A DNA stretch of 64,000 nucleotides from Gnetum montanum (GCA_015680685.1 MNCI01025588.1:838612-902611); one strand, 5' to 3'. Numbered from the stretch's first letter, positions 47,280 through 59,729 are shown. Notes: generated by a model not told the origin, from the letters alone. A program made the numbers and translations.

Positions 47280-47804
47280 TGGTCAATAGCTACATCGACA
47301 AGGCCCCATTGATGCAGTTGATTGCATTGATGAGGCTTGTTGACACAATGAAAAAAATAGTATAAATACCACTAAACACTTTGAATTTGTTACATTTGGT
47401 CCATAACACCCAAGAAGTTTTTACAATTTTTAGAGCCCAGAACCTTCCTGAGCCTATAACTCTCGCACCATTTATCTGAATCACCCCGTTCTTCAATCTT
47501 ACAGCTATCAGAGGTAAGCTTTTAGTGGTGGGGGTAGCAAACCTTAAGGTTTTAATGATAATTTTTTGAAACTTTTCCTAACTCCCCCAAAGGATTAAGA
47601 TATAAATGTTATTAAATCATTAATTTTTGAGAATTTATCCCTTCTAACAACTTCAATAAATCAAAGATTAAATTAATAACTAAATACTTAATCCATCTAG
47701 CCATAATCACACCTTAGCCAAGTGTAACCTCCCTATGATATAAGGTATTTCAATTATTTTGAGTTACATAATATTTGCTAACCCATTGTTATTTGTGGTT
47801 ACAG
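47280..47804 (+). promoter_or_regulatory. Internal promoter, leader and possible intron upstream of ORF3 (element 3)
   Basis: GACAAGGCCCCATTGATGCA and GATTGCATTGATGAGGCTTG at 47297-47340 resemble the U3 repeats of the same element's LTR (AGGCCCCATTGATG is identical at about 39497). A TATA box, TATAAATA, follows at 47361-47368. A donor-like GAGGTAAGC at 47511-47519 and an acceptor-like TTACAG ending at 47804 would bound a 291-bp intron ending exactly at the start of ORF3. Confidence 0.55.
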
Positions 47805-50645
47805 ATCGCACCAAGATCAAGGAGACCATAGGAGGAAGGACCAACGCAACCATGGGAGAAAAGACCTAGAGGAGAAAGAGGCCAATAAGAACATGGCCAA
47901 GAATAGGTTGAGGCAACCCACATAATGAGACCTCTTAGAGATGAGGCCAAGGTGGAATTTGTCCAATAGATTCTTGAAGAGGAAACTACATTTGAACACT
48001 CATAGTAAGGTGAAGCAATAGGCCTTGTACCCAGACTAGAAGTCACACTCACATAGGCCTATCTCAACATAATTGGGAGTTGTGAGGTCCAACGCTTACT
48101 TCTCTAAGAGCTGAACTTTGGGCCATTCCTTGAATGGGCTACAAAAGATGTCAGAGCTCAACTACAAGCCTCTCCCATGTGGTTAATCATCACTTCTAGT
48201 GGGGAGTGGTACATGGGAGAAATGTATCTTTTCTAGAATAACAAGAGAGTAGGAGTTGCTATGGAAATCATGGACATCCAAGTTTTCTACTTTGTAGAAG
48301 CCATTGTGTAGGTCCTTGGGTTGCTTGATGTAGGAACACAGTTGGCAAAGCTATTCACACAAGCTGATCTTAGAGAAAAGAAGGAGTGGACTTAGCAGTG
48401 TTATGCGGTTGACTATAAAGAATTCACACTAGTGGAGAAAGTCTATTTTAAGATAGTGGCTTACCAACTCAATTTAATGGTGAGGCCCAATAAGGTGACA
48501 ACCTTCTCTGCTTGAGCATGTGCCACTCTAAGTGGGAAATTTCCAGCAAACCTTCCACAGCTAATCTATCAAGAGATAGAGAAGCACTTCAAAGAGAATG
48601 AACATGAAAGAAAAACCTTGTCCTTTCCTTGCTTAATCAAAAAATTATGCAAAAGGGTAGAGATAGTTTGCTACATAAATGATGTTCTCAGGCATGCTCC
48701 TAATGCTTTGTGGGTTGAGATGATGAAGGATAAGATGCCTGCCACAACCACAGAAGAGAAGCAGCAATGAACACCTCCACCACCTACTCATAAGCAACTA
48801 TCAGAGGCCCACATTTCAATTAAGTGCATGTAGAAAATCTGAGAGTAGCTCTTGCAATAATGGGACTAGTAGGTAGGAACTAGTGATGGAGACCCATCTA
48901 CGTACAAACTAGCCATGAGTCACCTTAGAGAAGTGGCTCATACAAATAGCCAAATGGAGGGAGGTGGATCAATGCTATCTACCCAACGAATGTATTTGCC
49001 TAAGAGGTTAAATCCAAGTGCCTGAGAGGTGATAGTATCTCTCTCTTAGCATCATCTATTCCCAAAAATCTCTGGGAATGCTACTTCTTTTTTAATGTGC
49101 AGGAGAAGGGTGAAGAGGGAACCGTATTGGTGATGCAGCACCAAGGGTAAGAGATAGCTATGGAGATCATTGCTAATCAAGTTTTTGAGGAATTAAATGC
49201 ACTTGCAGTGCCTGTACTAGATGTTTCCACACTTAGAGATGTGTAGATGTTCATAGGGACAATCAGTGGGAAATTGAGTGTAGCCTAGCATGAAGAATTG
49301 CTAGGAACTAGGCAGTTGATTCTCGATATCTTTGATTTTATGGATATCATCATTCCAACCTAGTCAGACCTACTAGAGGCAAAGATGAAGTGCCCCATAT
49401 TATAAGGGCAACTTGAAATAGCTTGAGCACATAATCAATGCTTGGCACTAGAAGTTACCAAATTGTGTGCCCAAATTCCCAAACCTACTCTTATCAACCT
49501 TACATTGACATGAGATGAAGCTTTTCAGTAGCTTCAAGAATAGATAAAGTGGGTTGAGGAAGAAATGGTAATGGTGGTCTTGAATTAGTCCATAGCAAAA
49601 GTTGAAACTCATTCAGTATGGAGGGACTTGATGTAGATGAGCTAGGAAAAGGAAACCTTGACCACAGAGAACAATCACCTATGGAACATTGATGTGCAAA
49701 AACAATAGCTAGAAGAATTCATCCATTAATAGTAGGAGTAGCTCGCTAGAGCAAACGCTGAATTGAGGAGATTGGTAGTGGAGAATCATAATCTCTCCAT
49801 GAAGGAGGTACACACCTTACACCAGAAATTAGCCATTGAGATTTTCGCTTGGAAAAACGAGACTATGAAATTTAAAAAAGTTAAAAATAATTAGAGAATA
49901 AGTTGGCCTACAAAATGAGGTAAATGAAAAGAATATCCAACTAGAAAAGGCAAAGGTTAATGAGGCCCTTCAGCAACTCCAACAAGGTAGAGAAATGTGG
50001 CAACCCCTCGTCGATGGGATTGATGCCTACAACAAGGTAGAAATATACATGAAGGAGTTGTAGATTGAAGAGATGATGGAGTACATGGAGCTGTCTAATC
50101 TTTGTTATGAAAACCTAGAAATGTTGACTATTAGATGGCCATGGTTTGAGCCTAAGAAGCAAGTGGATAGTTCATACTTATTGTACAATGCTGAGTTCAA
50201 GAATCACAAAGACATCAAGCAAAAGCTTGTGGTGGCAAATGACAAACTTGGGGTTTTCAAGGTAAAATTCACCAACCAAAGATTAGTCACTGAGAACTTG
50301 GCCAAAAGAATGAACAACTACTAGGCACTACAAGACATAATCCAAGCATTTGACATTGAGCACAAATAATTTACAGCATGGTTCATTAATGTAAAGGAGC
50401 TACTTCCAATATTTCCTTGTCCTTTGGATATTCCAATTCCAACCCACATCGATGAAGCTATGTGGATCATAAATGATCCCAAGAGTAAAGAAGAGAAGAT
50501 GAAAGAATTGCTAGATGCTTTTAGCCTTTCACTAGAAGTCATAGAAATAGTGGGACAACCATAACCACCTTAGCCACTAGCCGTGCCTAGAGTTGGAGAA
50601 GGTTCATTGGAGCCTTAGGAGCCTCCACCGCTTGGGACCATGTGA
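47805..50645 (+). pseudogene. ORF3 of element 3: putative plant transposon protein with coiled coil (decayed)
   Basis: About 946 codons. The first codon is ATC where element 2 has ATG, so start loss is likely. N-terminal half: NFGPFLEWATKDVRAQL (48110-48160), VEKVYFKIVAYQLN, FPANLPQLIYQEI and LSFPCLIKKLC at about 48621-48650. This order resembles the plant 'putative plant transposon protein' family (Pfam PF20167, from memory). C-terminal half: long helical, Glu/Lys-rich stretch; open at 50073-50324 with MEYMELSNLCYENLEMLTI. The end near 50575-50645 is Pro-rich. Dozens of stops. Elements 0 and 2 have the same protein. Its function in the element is unknown. Confidence 0.75.
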
Positions 50646-50834
50646 TCTTCTCTTTTGTCTTCATGCCATCAAAGGATGTGCTTGTCCAATTTTTGTACCA
50701 TGCTCAATTTTGTAATGTGGATGATTCGTACATTGGACACTTAGTTTTGTTATGTCAAAAGTTAGTCAATAATCCCATATCTTCCTAATTTTGTAAAGAA
50801 CTTGAGGATGAGTTTTCATTTAGTTGCAGGGGTA

Positions 50835-51712
50835 TGATGAAATACAGTTTGTTCCATCAACAAGGCCTAGTCAACGCAGTTTGTTGCATCGACACAACCT
50901 TGTTGATGCAGGGGTTTGTCCTGGCCTATAAATACATGCTTACTAGCTACATTTATGACATTGGATTGAGAATAGTAGCCAGGCTCTTGTAGTTTTTACA
51001 TTTGGAAGTTAGAATATTTCTCTTGAGTGCCCATAGTAGAAGTCATTGAGTGTACGGATCTTTATTTGAGCACTGTTGTACCTAAGCAAGAAAATGTGTG
51101 TGGTAATAAAGGTGAGCCTCTTGATAAACCTTGTAGCATTATGGATAGTTTAGATATTTATTCATGCATTTAATATTTTTAATTATTTATTCAATGTTTT
51201 CTAGTAATTAAGCTAATGAGGTAATTAAGTGAGATAAGCTAGATAGATTAATTACATAAGTATGACTGCTTCAAACATAACATGTGTTTTCTTGGTAATT
51301 CCAATAACATTATTACTTGGTATGCCTGGTAGCATAGCGCTTGGTAACCTAGCAATCGATATGTGGGTTCAAGACATGTATGGAAAGTGGGATCGTACGC
51401 TTAGGTTAGGACTAGTTAGAGATTAGTTAGTTAGTTAATTTAGATTAGTCATGAAATTACTTTATCTATCTCTTCAAAGCACCAAAGAAAATAGAATATA
51501 AAATGATAAAAATTATATGCCTTGATTTCACTTAACCATACCTTTGTACTTCACAAGTGTAATCTGGAAGACAATGAACAACCTTAGGGCAAGGTTCACT
51601 GCTTAGAAGACTAGTGCACTGGAAACTATAAAGTCCATGTAATTCGACTGGATTGCATGTGAACACTTTATGATATGTATGGTTGGGTGTAGGGGTACCA
51701 CTCCACTCATCA
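50835..51712 (+). repeat. 3' LTR of element 3
   Basis: 878 bp, TGATGA...TCATCA. The U3 has about two repeat units (50845-50925), against three in the 5' LTR. TATA box at 50937-50944. It is preceded by a short purine tract, GCAGGGGTA. Confidence 0.95.
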
Positions 51713-52132
51713 ATAGTAATTAGATCTTCTATATTATATGATATTAAATGTTGGGTAGTATAATAGAGACATAAAGAACAAAGTAATATGGTAGAAATGT
51801 GAATGCTTAGGGATAAACTACACATTATAGACATTGGAGAAAGATTTTGAGTGGCTTATATTTCAAATAAGTTACATGAATGGTATTTTAGATGGCTTGG
51901 ACATATACAGAGAAGATTAAATGACAAACCCATAAAAAAATGTTACCATCTCACTATTTTAGGAAAGCCACTAAAACAAAGAAAAAAAGGCATGTGAAAA
52001 GAGATTGAAGATTATTTGAAGAAATTACAAATAACAAAAGATCTAGCATATTATGAACATGAATGAAAAAAAAACTCATGTAGTCAACCCTATTTTGTTG
52101 GGGCAAGACTAGGATGATGATGATGATGATGA
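51713..52132 (+). pseudogene. RTE-type LINE, 3' end
   Basis: After the second ATAGT the LINE resumes: the RYF/W-LGH-type block is read as RWLGHIQRRLNDKP near 51889-51930, then a basic GKPLKQRKKG region. The end is TGTTGGGGCAAGACTAGG followed by (GATGAT)n at 52110-52132, the microsatellite-type tail usual for plant RTE elements. Together with 36990-37925 and 38863-39402 it forms one LINE. Confidence 0.8.
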
Positions 52133-53060
52133 TTTGAAGGCTTACTATGTTTTATTTCTAACTACAAAAATGGACCTGTGAGACCTCTTCTCAAAGAGTG
52201 CAAGCTACATGGAATTCATGTCTTAACAAATAAACATCTTGAAATTTTTTTATAACACCATGTTTTGGATCAAGTCTTAAGACTAACGAGTCTCATCAAT
52301 TTAGCCAATGAAGTGCATGCACCATGTCCATACTAAAAACCACTTTGTAATAAAAAATTTAAGCTCATAGAAAGAAATCTAGACATAGTTTGTCTCCCAA
52401 ACAAGGTTCATTTGATCTTCAATTGATGTAACATTGTAGTCATAAGATTGTCCAACAAGGTAATTGTCACTACATAGATTTTGGTCACACAACAAGACTA
52501 TCATAGCCTAAGAATCTATAAGGTTTAGTTATTTAATTTAATGTCTATGATTAATTATTTAATATTGTTAGATGTGTTCAATAAATTAGTTCTAATGCTC
52601 TTGATTAAAACATAGGATTACATTATTGTAATTACTATTATTATTGTTGTTGTTAGTTTCCTACAAAAGTGAATGCAATCTGTTTCCTAGAATGTTTTGT
52701 ATCCTTTTTTTTACTATTGTTGGAACTTAGTCATAGATATGAGAACTAGAATGTTATCCTTCCCCAAAATTTGATTTTAATGATTTAATCAAGATGTGTA
52801 AAAATAATAGTTTTAATATTCGATCCACAAAAATTAGAGTTATAATTTTGAAATATTACATTTTTCTAGCTTGCTAAGTATCATAAGAATTTTGATATTT
52901 GATGTAGGAAACTATGACAAGTAAATCTTAGGAAATATTTCTAGCATACAACTAAGTAGGGTATATATTAAGAATTTCATAGGAGTCTTGGTTCACATGT
53001 TAGGAGTGTTAAACCATAAGGATATAATTTAAAAATGACATATGCCTTACGCTTGTTTTA
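52133..53060. other. Unclassified sequence
   Basis: AT-rich, without a recognisable domain, LTR or repeat. Confidence 0.4.
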
Positions 53061-53062
53061 AC

Positions 53063-53215
53063 TGCCCATGGTTTTGACTGCTTGTTTTCAATGCCCATGG
53101 TTTTTGTTGCCTGTTCCCACGACCCATGGTTTTGGCTACTTATTTCATTACCCATGGTTTCTATTGCTTGTTTTCTTTGGCCATTGGTTTTTGGTGTTTG
53201 TTTTCTCCACTTGTT
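53063..53215 (+). repeat. 30-bp minisatellite (CCCATGG type)
   Basis: Five units of 28-31 bp, each close to GCCCATGGTTTTTGTTGCTTGTTTTC, in tandem. Because the unit is near 30 bp it creates two overlapping open frames (53068-53385 and 53082-53291) that should not be taken for genes. Confidence 0.85.
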
Positions 53216-55780
53216 TTGGAAACATGACCATTTGGGTTCCGTCCTCTCACATCTCTTTCACTCAACTTCAATCTATTTGTTTTTATTCTAAGATCATCCC
53301 TTCCATGCACCAAGTCTTGCATTATATTATCATTGATTTTGTGCTATTTGGGAAGATTTTAAGAAGATTTTGGAAAACATTCTAGCATGGGTAAGAAAGA
53401 TTAATTTATTTTCCTATAAGAAAGTTGTCGTGTTTTGTTGTAAATCCTATAAGAAAGTTTATTTTAATTTTTTTTCATATGGCTATCCTATTTTGTTGTA
53501 GATCATGTAAGAGAGATTATTTTATTTTTTCATTCTTATGTAGATATCTTATTTTATTTTATGTTATTATCCCTTCCTATTCCCTCTTTCTATTTTCCCA
53601 TTTTCTTCTATGATGTTGAATTCCATGCCAAGATGCTGCTAAATTTTTGTTATTAAGGTTATGTCTAAACCTCCTTCCATCTTTTGTGAGTCTTTAAAAT
53701 TGTGAAAAATTTTCAAAGCTTGCTTCTCATATATCTTAAGATTATTTTGATCACCTCTTAACGTGAGCAAGCTTTTGGTAAAAAATTTGGAATTTTGAAA
53801 TTACATGGATTTTCGCCATTTTAGCAACCTTTTGATTCTTTAGAACAAATTAAATTATGTGATGATTTGTGCTTAGTAGGTAGTGGGAGCTAAAAATCTT
53901 CATGTAGTAGTGGAGTGTTCTTTAGTGGGACCCACCCCATGAGAACAAGGATTTTTGGATGAATTTTCTACCCTAGATTTTGATTTGTAAGTTCATGTGA
54001 GGCTATGGCTTTAGTTAAGACCATGGCACTAAGTAGTAAAGTCTAGTGGTGTGCAATGAGGCATAGTAAAGACCTATGCTTCCAATGATACGTGTTCCTT
54101 AGCTATTGAGGATGTTAGTAGTAAGGCTATTACCAAGTCTTGACCATGAGTGAATTTTTTAAGATCACAAGGCTAATTTAATGATAGTAGTGAGGTTATT
54201 CCAAGATCTATTGGTGAGTCCCTTTGGTAGTGAGGATAACCAAGACCTAACCTTCAAAGATGCCTGATTAAAATATACATTTTTTAAAGATTTTGCTATA
54301 TAAATTTGTGATACCTTTGAACACTAAGAGATTAAATCATGAAAACATATATTTGCCTTGGATTCTTGAATTAGATTTTAGGAGAATTTGTCACATTTCT
54401 AGACCTTGCAGCCTTTTGAATTTTATATTGAAAGCTTTTACCAAGTCCATATCCTGAGAATTTGATCCAGAACCCCTATGCTCCATGAAAAGGGGAATAT
54501 CATTACCTTTCTTATTTGAGGAGTTTTGACTCCTCCCACGTTTTGATGTAGAGAGCCCATAATAGACAAGGAAGCATTGGAAGAGGGATGTAGGGTGAAA
54601 GATGGATCAATTCTGTACAAGATGAACCCTCTCAACTTGAAAAATAATTTCTGTATGTTTTGTATTTTTGTAAAATAAAAACCATGTACAATTTGAGGCT
54701 ACTTGATCTATGTATTTATTTTTGTGAATAAATAATAAAGTATGATGGATATGAATTCTTTGTTTATGTCATTGGGGCCTTAAGATTGCCAAGAACATTT
54801 TTCATTTTGGCATGTGTAATGTATTCAAGAAAATTTAATATTTTCTTTATTTTATATTAATATATTATTATTTAATTTAATAAATTTAAAAAATTAATAA
54901 ATTTATTTTTTGATGTCTCTCAGACAAAACAAGTGTCATTGGAATTGTTATTTTGTGCACTATTTTATGATGCACCTCGTGGAATTTTGAGACATTTAAA
55001 TTTTTGTGGATGCACAAAACTCCATTTTTCATTAAACTAATTTTATTTAATTATATGTGCTAGTGTTAAAAATTTTGGCACGTGCTTTACTATATTTATG
55101 TTTCTGATTCATAATTTTTAACTATTTTGCAGCCTTCCTTTTAGTTAGTAAATCAAGGTTAAATCCTAATCCTTGGGGTTTCATAACATATCTATTACTT
55201 ATTTATATGATTGTATAGATAATTACTATGGGTGTTATAAACACCCTTATGAAAAACTCATTTAAAGAGATTATCGCCTAGGGCATCTTCCATATAGGTA
55301 CAGAAACCTGGGAATAGTTTTAGTTGGTTAAGAGTAATATGGTGTTTAAAATCTTAAACCAAAGATTAATTCTTAAATAAATACATTCTTTAAGGTCATT
55401 CTTATGATGAAAATAAGAACCAACACAAAATTTTTCAAAGTAGAAAATCATAGATTCAGTTTTAACATCAAAATATCAATGAATAGAAAATTAAAATAAC
55501 TAAAAAAAGAGAAAAACTTTTAAACATAAATGAATAAAAAAGATTTTTAATAAAGAACATGAAGTGAACTTAAATAGATTTTGAAAATAACAAAGAACTA
55601 AATAAAAAAATCTTAGATCATGATCATAGTTGAGACCAAAATGAAATTTGGGTAGTTGATGATAATCCATCAACTCACAAACTATAGATTTCAAAGTTTG
55701 TGAGAAAAATAAAATAAACTAATAATCACAACTAGGTGAAACATAAAATTCACACTATTTTAAAATTTAAAAGAATCTTA
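53216..55780. other. Unclassified sequence
   Basis: AT-rich, with a very AT-rich block at 54838-54905. I see no gene or element. Confidence 0.4.
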
Positions 55781-55784
55781 GCTC

Positions 55785-56060
55785 TTTAGTGAGCTTCTAC
55801 TTTCTTCTACCAATTGAACAACTTCTTGCACCAACTTGCTTGCCTGTCCTTGCAAGAGGCATACCTCTTGTAACAAGTCCATGTGGTGAACCTTCTAACT
55901 TGTTTGAGGTTGCCAGTAAAACTCTTGATTAAGGTAAAGGTCAACCTTGATCTCCTCTTCGTAAGTTTCTAAAGACCTAAATCAATCTAAACGGGACACA
56001 ATAATAGGGGATGTTTTGGATGTAAAAATGGAATCTAACTTTGGAGGGAGATAAATCAAG
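55785..56060 (-). pseudogene. Leucine-zipper-like coding remnant, unknown
   Basis: On the minus strand the sequence gives a frame with VDLYLNQEFYWQPQ, a stop, then HMDLLQEVCLLQGQ and LVQEVVQLVEESRSSLK, a heptad-like coiled coil. It has at least two stops. It is unlike the ORF3 copies and I do not recognise it. Possibly a gag end of another retrotransposon family. Confidence 0.35.
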
Positions 56061-57560
56061 ATGTCCTTCCTATCTTCTCCTCTTAGATTTGGATTAACAT
56101 AAGGTAGAAAAAAACCACTTCATTTTCATAGATGAGAGCTTCCTTGCTTTGGAAGATTTCTATCTTCCTCCTTTTCTCCCCATTTCTTTTTTGGTATCTT
56201 CTACTTTTTAGAATTTGGCTTCAAACTATTGATATCCTAAGCCCTTTTAGCTCCTTCAATCTCATGAGTTTCTAAACTTGAACCAACATGACTAAAAGTA
56301 AGATCACTATTCATAAGAAAAGGAGAGAATATTAATCATTTCATTATTACATAACTACCCATAAGACAACTAAAACATTGGTAACTAGTAAAAGAAACTT
56401 ATGATTTATCTTCTAAAAGAGACAAAGCTAAAGGAATATTATAATATTTTCCTAATATGGTCATATCATTATTTACAATAAAGTTATTTTACTTAAATGA
56501 AGTATCATAGAAACTAAGGCTGAGATTGCTCAATAGTCATTGCATTCCTCTTCTGTCTCACATGGCTAACCATAATAAAATTATTACTTGACATACTTTC
56601 ATTTGTTATTGTGGCAACGACTTTTGTATGTTTGCCAATCTACAATCCCATAAGCTTCACTCAACTAGGGTAGGAACATCTCTTCTTTAATGCAAATGGA
56701 TAACCATGTAAAATAAAATAAACAAAACAAAAAGAAGATCATCACTTGTAAAACAAATGAAGCTAGAGCTGCAACAACTAAGAAATACCTACATCTATTA
56801 TGCAATCTTAAGAAACAAGAAGGTAAAATATTTATCAAAATAATAACTTGCCATCACTCATAATTAATAGAACTGTAACGGATTCATAATATTGCACATT
56901 TTTATTTCTACAATGGAAACCTATTTCAAAATGCTATTGCTTTCTAGTGTTTAATGTTGCAAGCAGGTTCTAATGTTTTCTAATCTTATAAGATTAAATG
57001 CACTGTATCACACACAAATATATATAATAAACAAAATTGGAACATCTAAAAGCTGCATGTTAATGTAAATATGATTTCTTTCATTTCTAAAACATTTTTA
57101 GTTCTAATGCATCTTCAAAGTAAATATATTCCAATCACATATGCTATCACTTGGGTTTGAAAATTGTTTCTTCTCTATAATCTTTTATTCACTTATTTGT
57201 TGGCACATTTCATTTCCATCTTGTTTTTTTTTCTCTATCTATGATCAAAATCATAGAAAAGATTGTACATGTTGAATAGAACAAAAGGCACCATGTGGCT
57301 AGTGCATAGATGGACGCAAATTTTTTGACAATGTTGACAATGAGGCTGCAACAATGGTACATTCTATAGTAGAGTAGCCACAGTGTGCTGAGCCAACCAG
57401 AAGTGGAAAGACCTTGCTGACTTAGCATATGCATATGCCACAAAAGTTCTAGATTGGCAGTAACTGTGCTATCCATAACTTTATCTAGAGAACTAAGATA
57501 AAGAATAATCTACCATTACTAAAGCCAGCTCTAAGTAGCATGTAGTATATATGCTAGAGA
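56061..57560. other. Unclassified sequence
   Basis: AT-rich. An open minus frame at 57210-57476 has no recognised domain and the region shows no structure that explains it. Confidence 0.4.
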
Positions 57561-57911
57561 ATGGATCACAATAGTGACAACCAACTTGACATGGCCCTCT
57601 ACAAGGCACAAAAGCTCTACATGGTGGAGGATGACCATTTTGTGTAGAGGTTTTTGCTCAAGCTTGCAATCTTTTAAACAGTTGAGTGTTATAATATTGT
57701 TGCTTTAGTGAATCCTTGCATTGTGGGAACTAATGAGTTGGAGCTTGCCCATAGTGAGATTGATCACCATGCTATATTGCAGGCCTGTTGCTTTCACAAC
57801 TACCCATTGATGCACTTGCTAAGGCTAGCTACCATGCATGCATTCTATTTCACTAGCATGTTCATTTTGCACCTTGAGTTGAGTAGTCCACCAAAGATTT
57901 CGCTAAGATAA
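57561..57911 (+). pseudogene. Short coding remnant, unknown
   Basis: One frame runs from an ATG at 57561 (MDHNSDNQLDMALYKAQKLY) to a stop at 57909-57911, interrupted by TAG at 57645 and TAA at 57675. The open part after the second stop has HAILQACCFHNYPLMHLLRL. The whole could be a fragment of a host gene (a faint likeness to ankyrin-type proteins in the first 20 residues), but this is not secure. Confidence 0.25.
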
Positions 57912-58692
57912 CCCAAAGAGAGGAAGAAACTTCTATGCTTTCTAGACTAGGCACTAAATAAGTCAAAGGTTTTAATTTTTGTAGTTACACAATAACATGC
58001 ATGGTTGATAATTTGCTACATCTTTTCTTTTTCTTAAAACTTATATAAAAAAAAGGCCTGACTAGGTCAGCACCTTTAATAGATTAGGAGCTTCAACTTG
58101 GTGAATTAAAATATTATATATACATATATAATATGAACTTAACTTAACTTAATTAATTCTCACCCCATCCTAGCTTGACTCTCAATTATATATATATATA
58201 TATATATATATAAACTTGATATTCGATAATAAGGAAACTAATGAACAATTGATTATTAAAGGCTTGGAAAAATGTGTCCTAGACTTAATCTCAATGTTGG
58301 CTACATGAAGACCAAGGAAAACAAGAGTCTAGGGCTTGCTAGGAAACTTATAAGTCATGGCCCTCATGCAGAGCATGTGAATGTTGACATCAATAGTAAC
58401 CAATCTACTATAATGAAACACGTACAACTAACTATTGGAGAATGTCAAATTTACCTCACAAGATTCTCCAAACTACAACATGGACACCACACTTACTGCA
58501 ACACATCTTGAAAATCACCAGGTACATGTAAACATTAGTTAATTTTTTAAATACTGAAAGAAAGAAAGGATAATCAAAAAATTTTGCATTGGAATAGTGC
58601 TCAACTCAAGGCATCAAACATTTAGCCAGTGATAAAGATATTCATCAAATGAACAACCATGTAATATGTAGAATAACTTTAAAAGTCCTTTG
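57912..58692. other. Unclassified sequence with (AT)n tract
   Basis: Contains an (AT)n microsatellite at 58187-58212 and a smaller TATATA region near 58105-58130. An open frame at 58272-58511 is unrecognised. Confidence 0.45.
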
Positions 58693-58697
58693 ATATT

Positions 58698-59577
58698 TGA
58701 TGAGTTGTAGTTTTGTCAACTGTGTTGATGAGGCCTTGTCAATTGGGCCTCATCAACACATCGTATCATGCATCCATGAGGCCCCATTGACGTAGTGTCC
58801 ATATTTTGCCTATAAATGCATGCCTACTAGTTGCATTTATGGCATCAAGATTTCAGTAGTAGTGAAGCTCTTGCAATTTGTTCATTTGAGAGTTAAAATT
58901 CTCTGCCCCCCCTCCTAGTGTTTGCAGTAGGAGTCATTTAGTGTACGGATCTTTATTTAAGCATTGTTGTACAGGAGCATGACAGTGTGTGTGGCAATAA
59001 AGATGAGCTTTCTGATAAACCTTATAGCACTTTGGCTAGATTAAATACTTCATTTATGCATTTAATATTTTAAATTATTTATTAAATTATTTCCAATAAT
59101 TAAGCTAATGAAGCAATTAAGTAAGATAAGTGACATAGATTAAACACATAAGTATGACCACTTGAAGCGTAACACATATTTTCTTGGTAATCCTAGCAAC
59201 ATTATCGCTTGGTATCCCAACAGTGGGTATGTGAGTTCAAGACGTGTGTAGAGAGTGGGATTAGATGCTTATGTTAGGACTAGTTAGATATTAGTTAATT
59301 AGTTAAATTAAATTAGCTAATCCAATTACTTTTATCTCCCTTTTGAACACCAAACCATAAAATATAAAATGATAAAAATCAGATGCCTCAATTACACTTA
59401 ACCATACTAGTGTATGTCACAACTGTAATTGGGAAGACAAGGATTAACCTTAAGGCAAAGGTTCATTGCTAGAAGACTAGTGCACTGGAAATTACAAAGT
59501 CCATGGGATTCAACACAATTTTGGTGAATGCTTTGTGATTCATATGGTTGGGCATATGGGTACCTCGTCATTCATCA
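58698..59577 (+). repeat. 5' LTR of element 4
   Basis: 880 bp, TGATGA...TCATCA, preceded by ATATT (58693-58697), the likely left target duplication. U3 repeats of GTTGATGAGGCCTTGTCAAT type (58720-58795), as in element 3, precede the box CCTATAAATGC at 58809-58819. A primer site follows, so this is a 5' LTR. Confidence 0.9.
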
Positions 59578-59578
59578 T

Positions 59579-59596
59579 TGGCATGATTGTTAGGGA
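59579..59596 (+). other. Primer binding site, element 4
   Basis: TGGCATGATTGTTAGGGA, a decayed tRNA-Asp-type site that keeps the first four bases. Confidence 0.75.
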
Positions 59597-59729
59597 CTTT
59601 GTTTGCTGAAATGTGCACTATCTAGGATTAGTGAATATTATTCATATCATTGGATGAACTCAACGTTAACATCACTCTCAATAACATATAAACTACTAAG
59701 CAAACTAATAATTTTATTCATTTTGCAAA

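Larger units (their letters stand above)
39408..51712 (+). mobile_element. Element 3: full-length Athila-like element with ORF3
   Basis: 12,305 bp bounded by LTRs and a perfect 5-bp duplication, ATAGT. Order: 5' LTR, tRNA-Asp-type primer site, gag, protease, RT, a trace of RNase H, integrase, spacer, internal TATA promoter, ORF3, 3' LTR. It is the most complete Athila-like copy here. All coding parts are broken by stops and frameshifts. It is inserted into an RTE-type LINE. Confidence 0.95.

Noticed and set aside
53068-53385. 105-codon frame with repeated residues
   Set aside because: Generated by the 30-bp minisatellite; no domain and no conserved neighbours.
57561-57911. Ankyrin-type host gene
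   Set aside because: Only a faint likeness over about 20 residues and two internal stops; kept as an unknown remnant.
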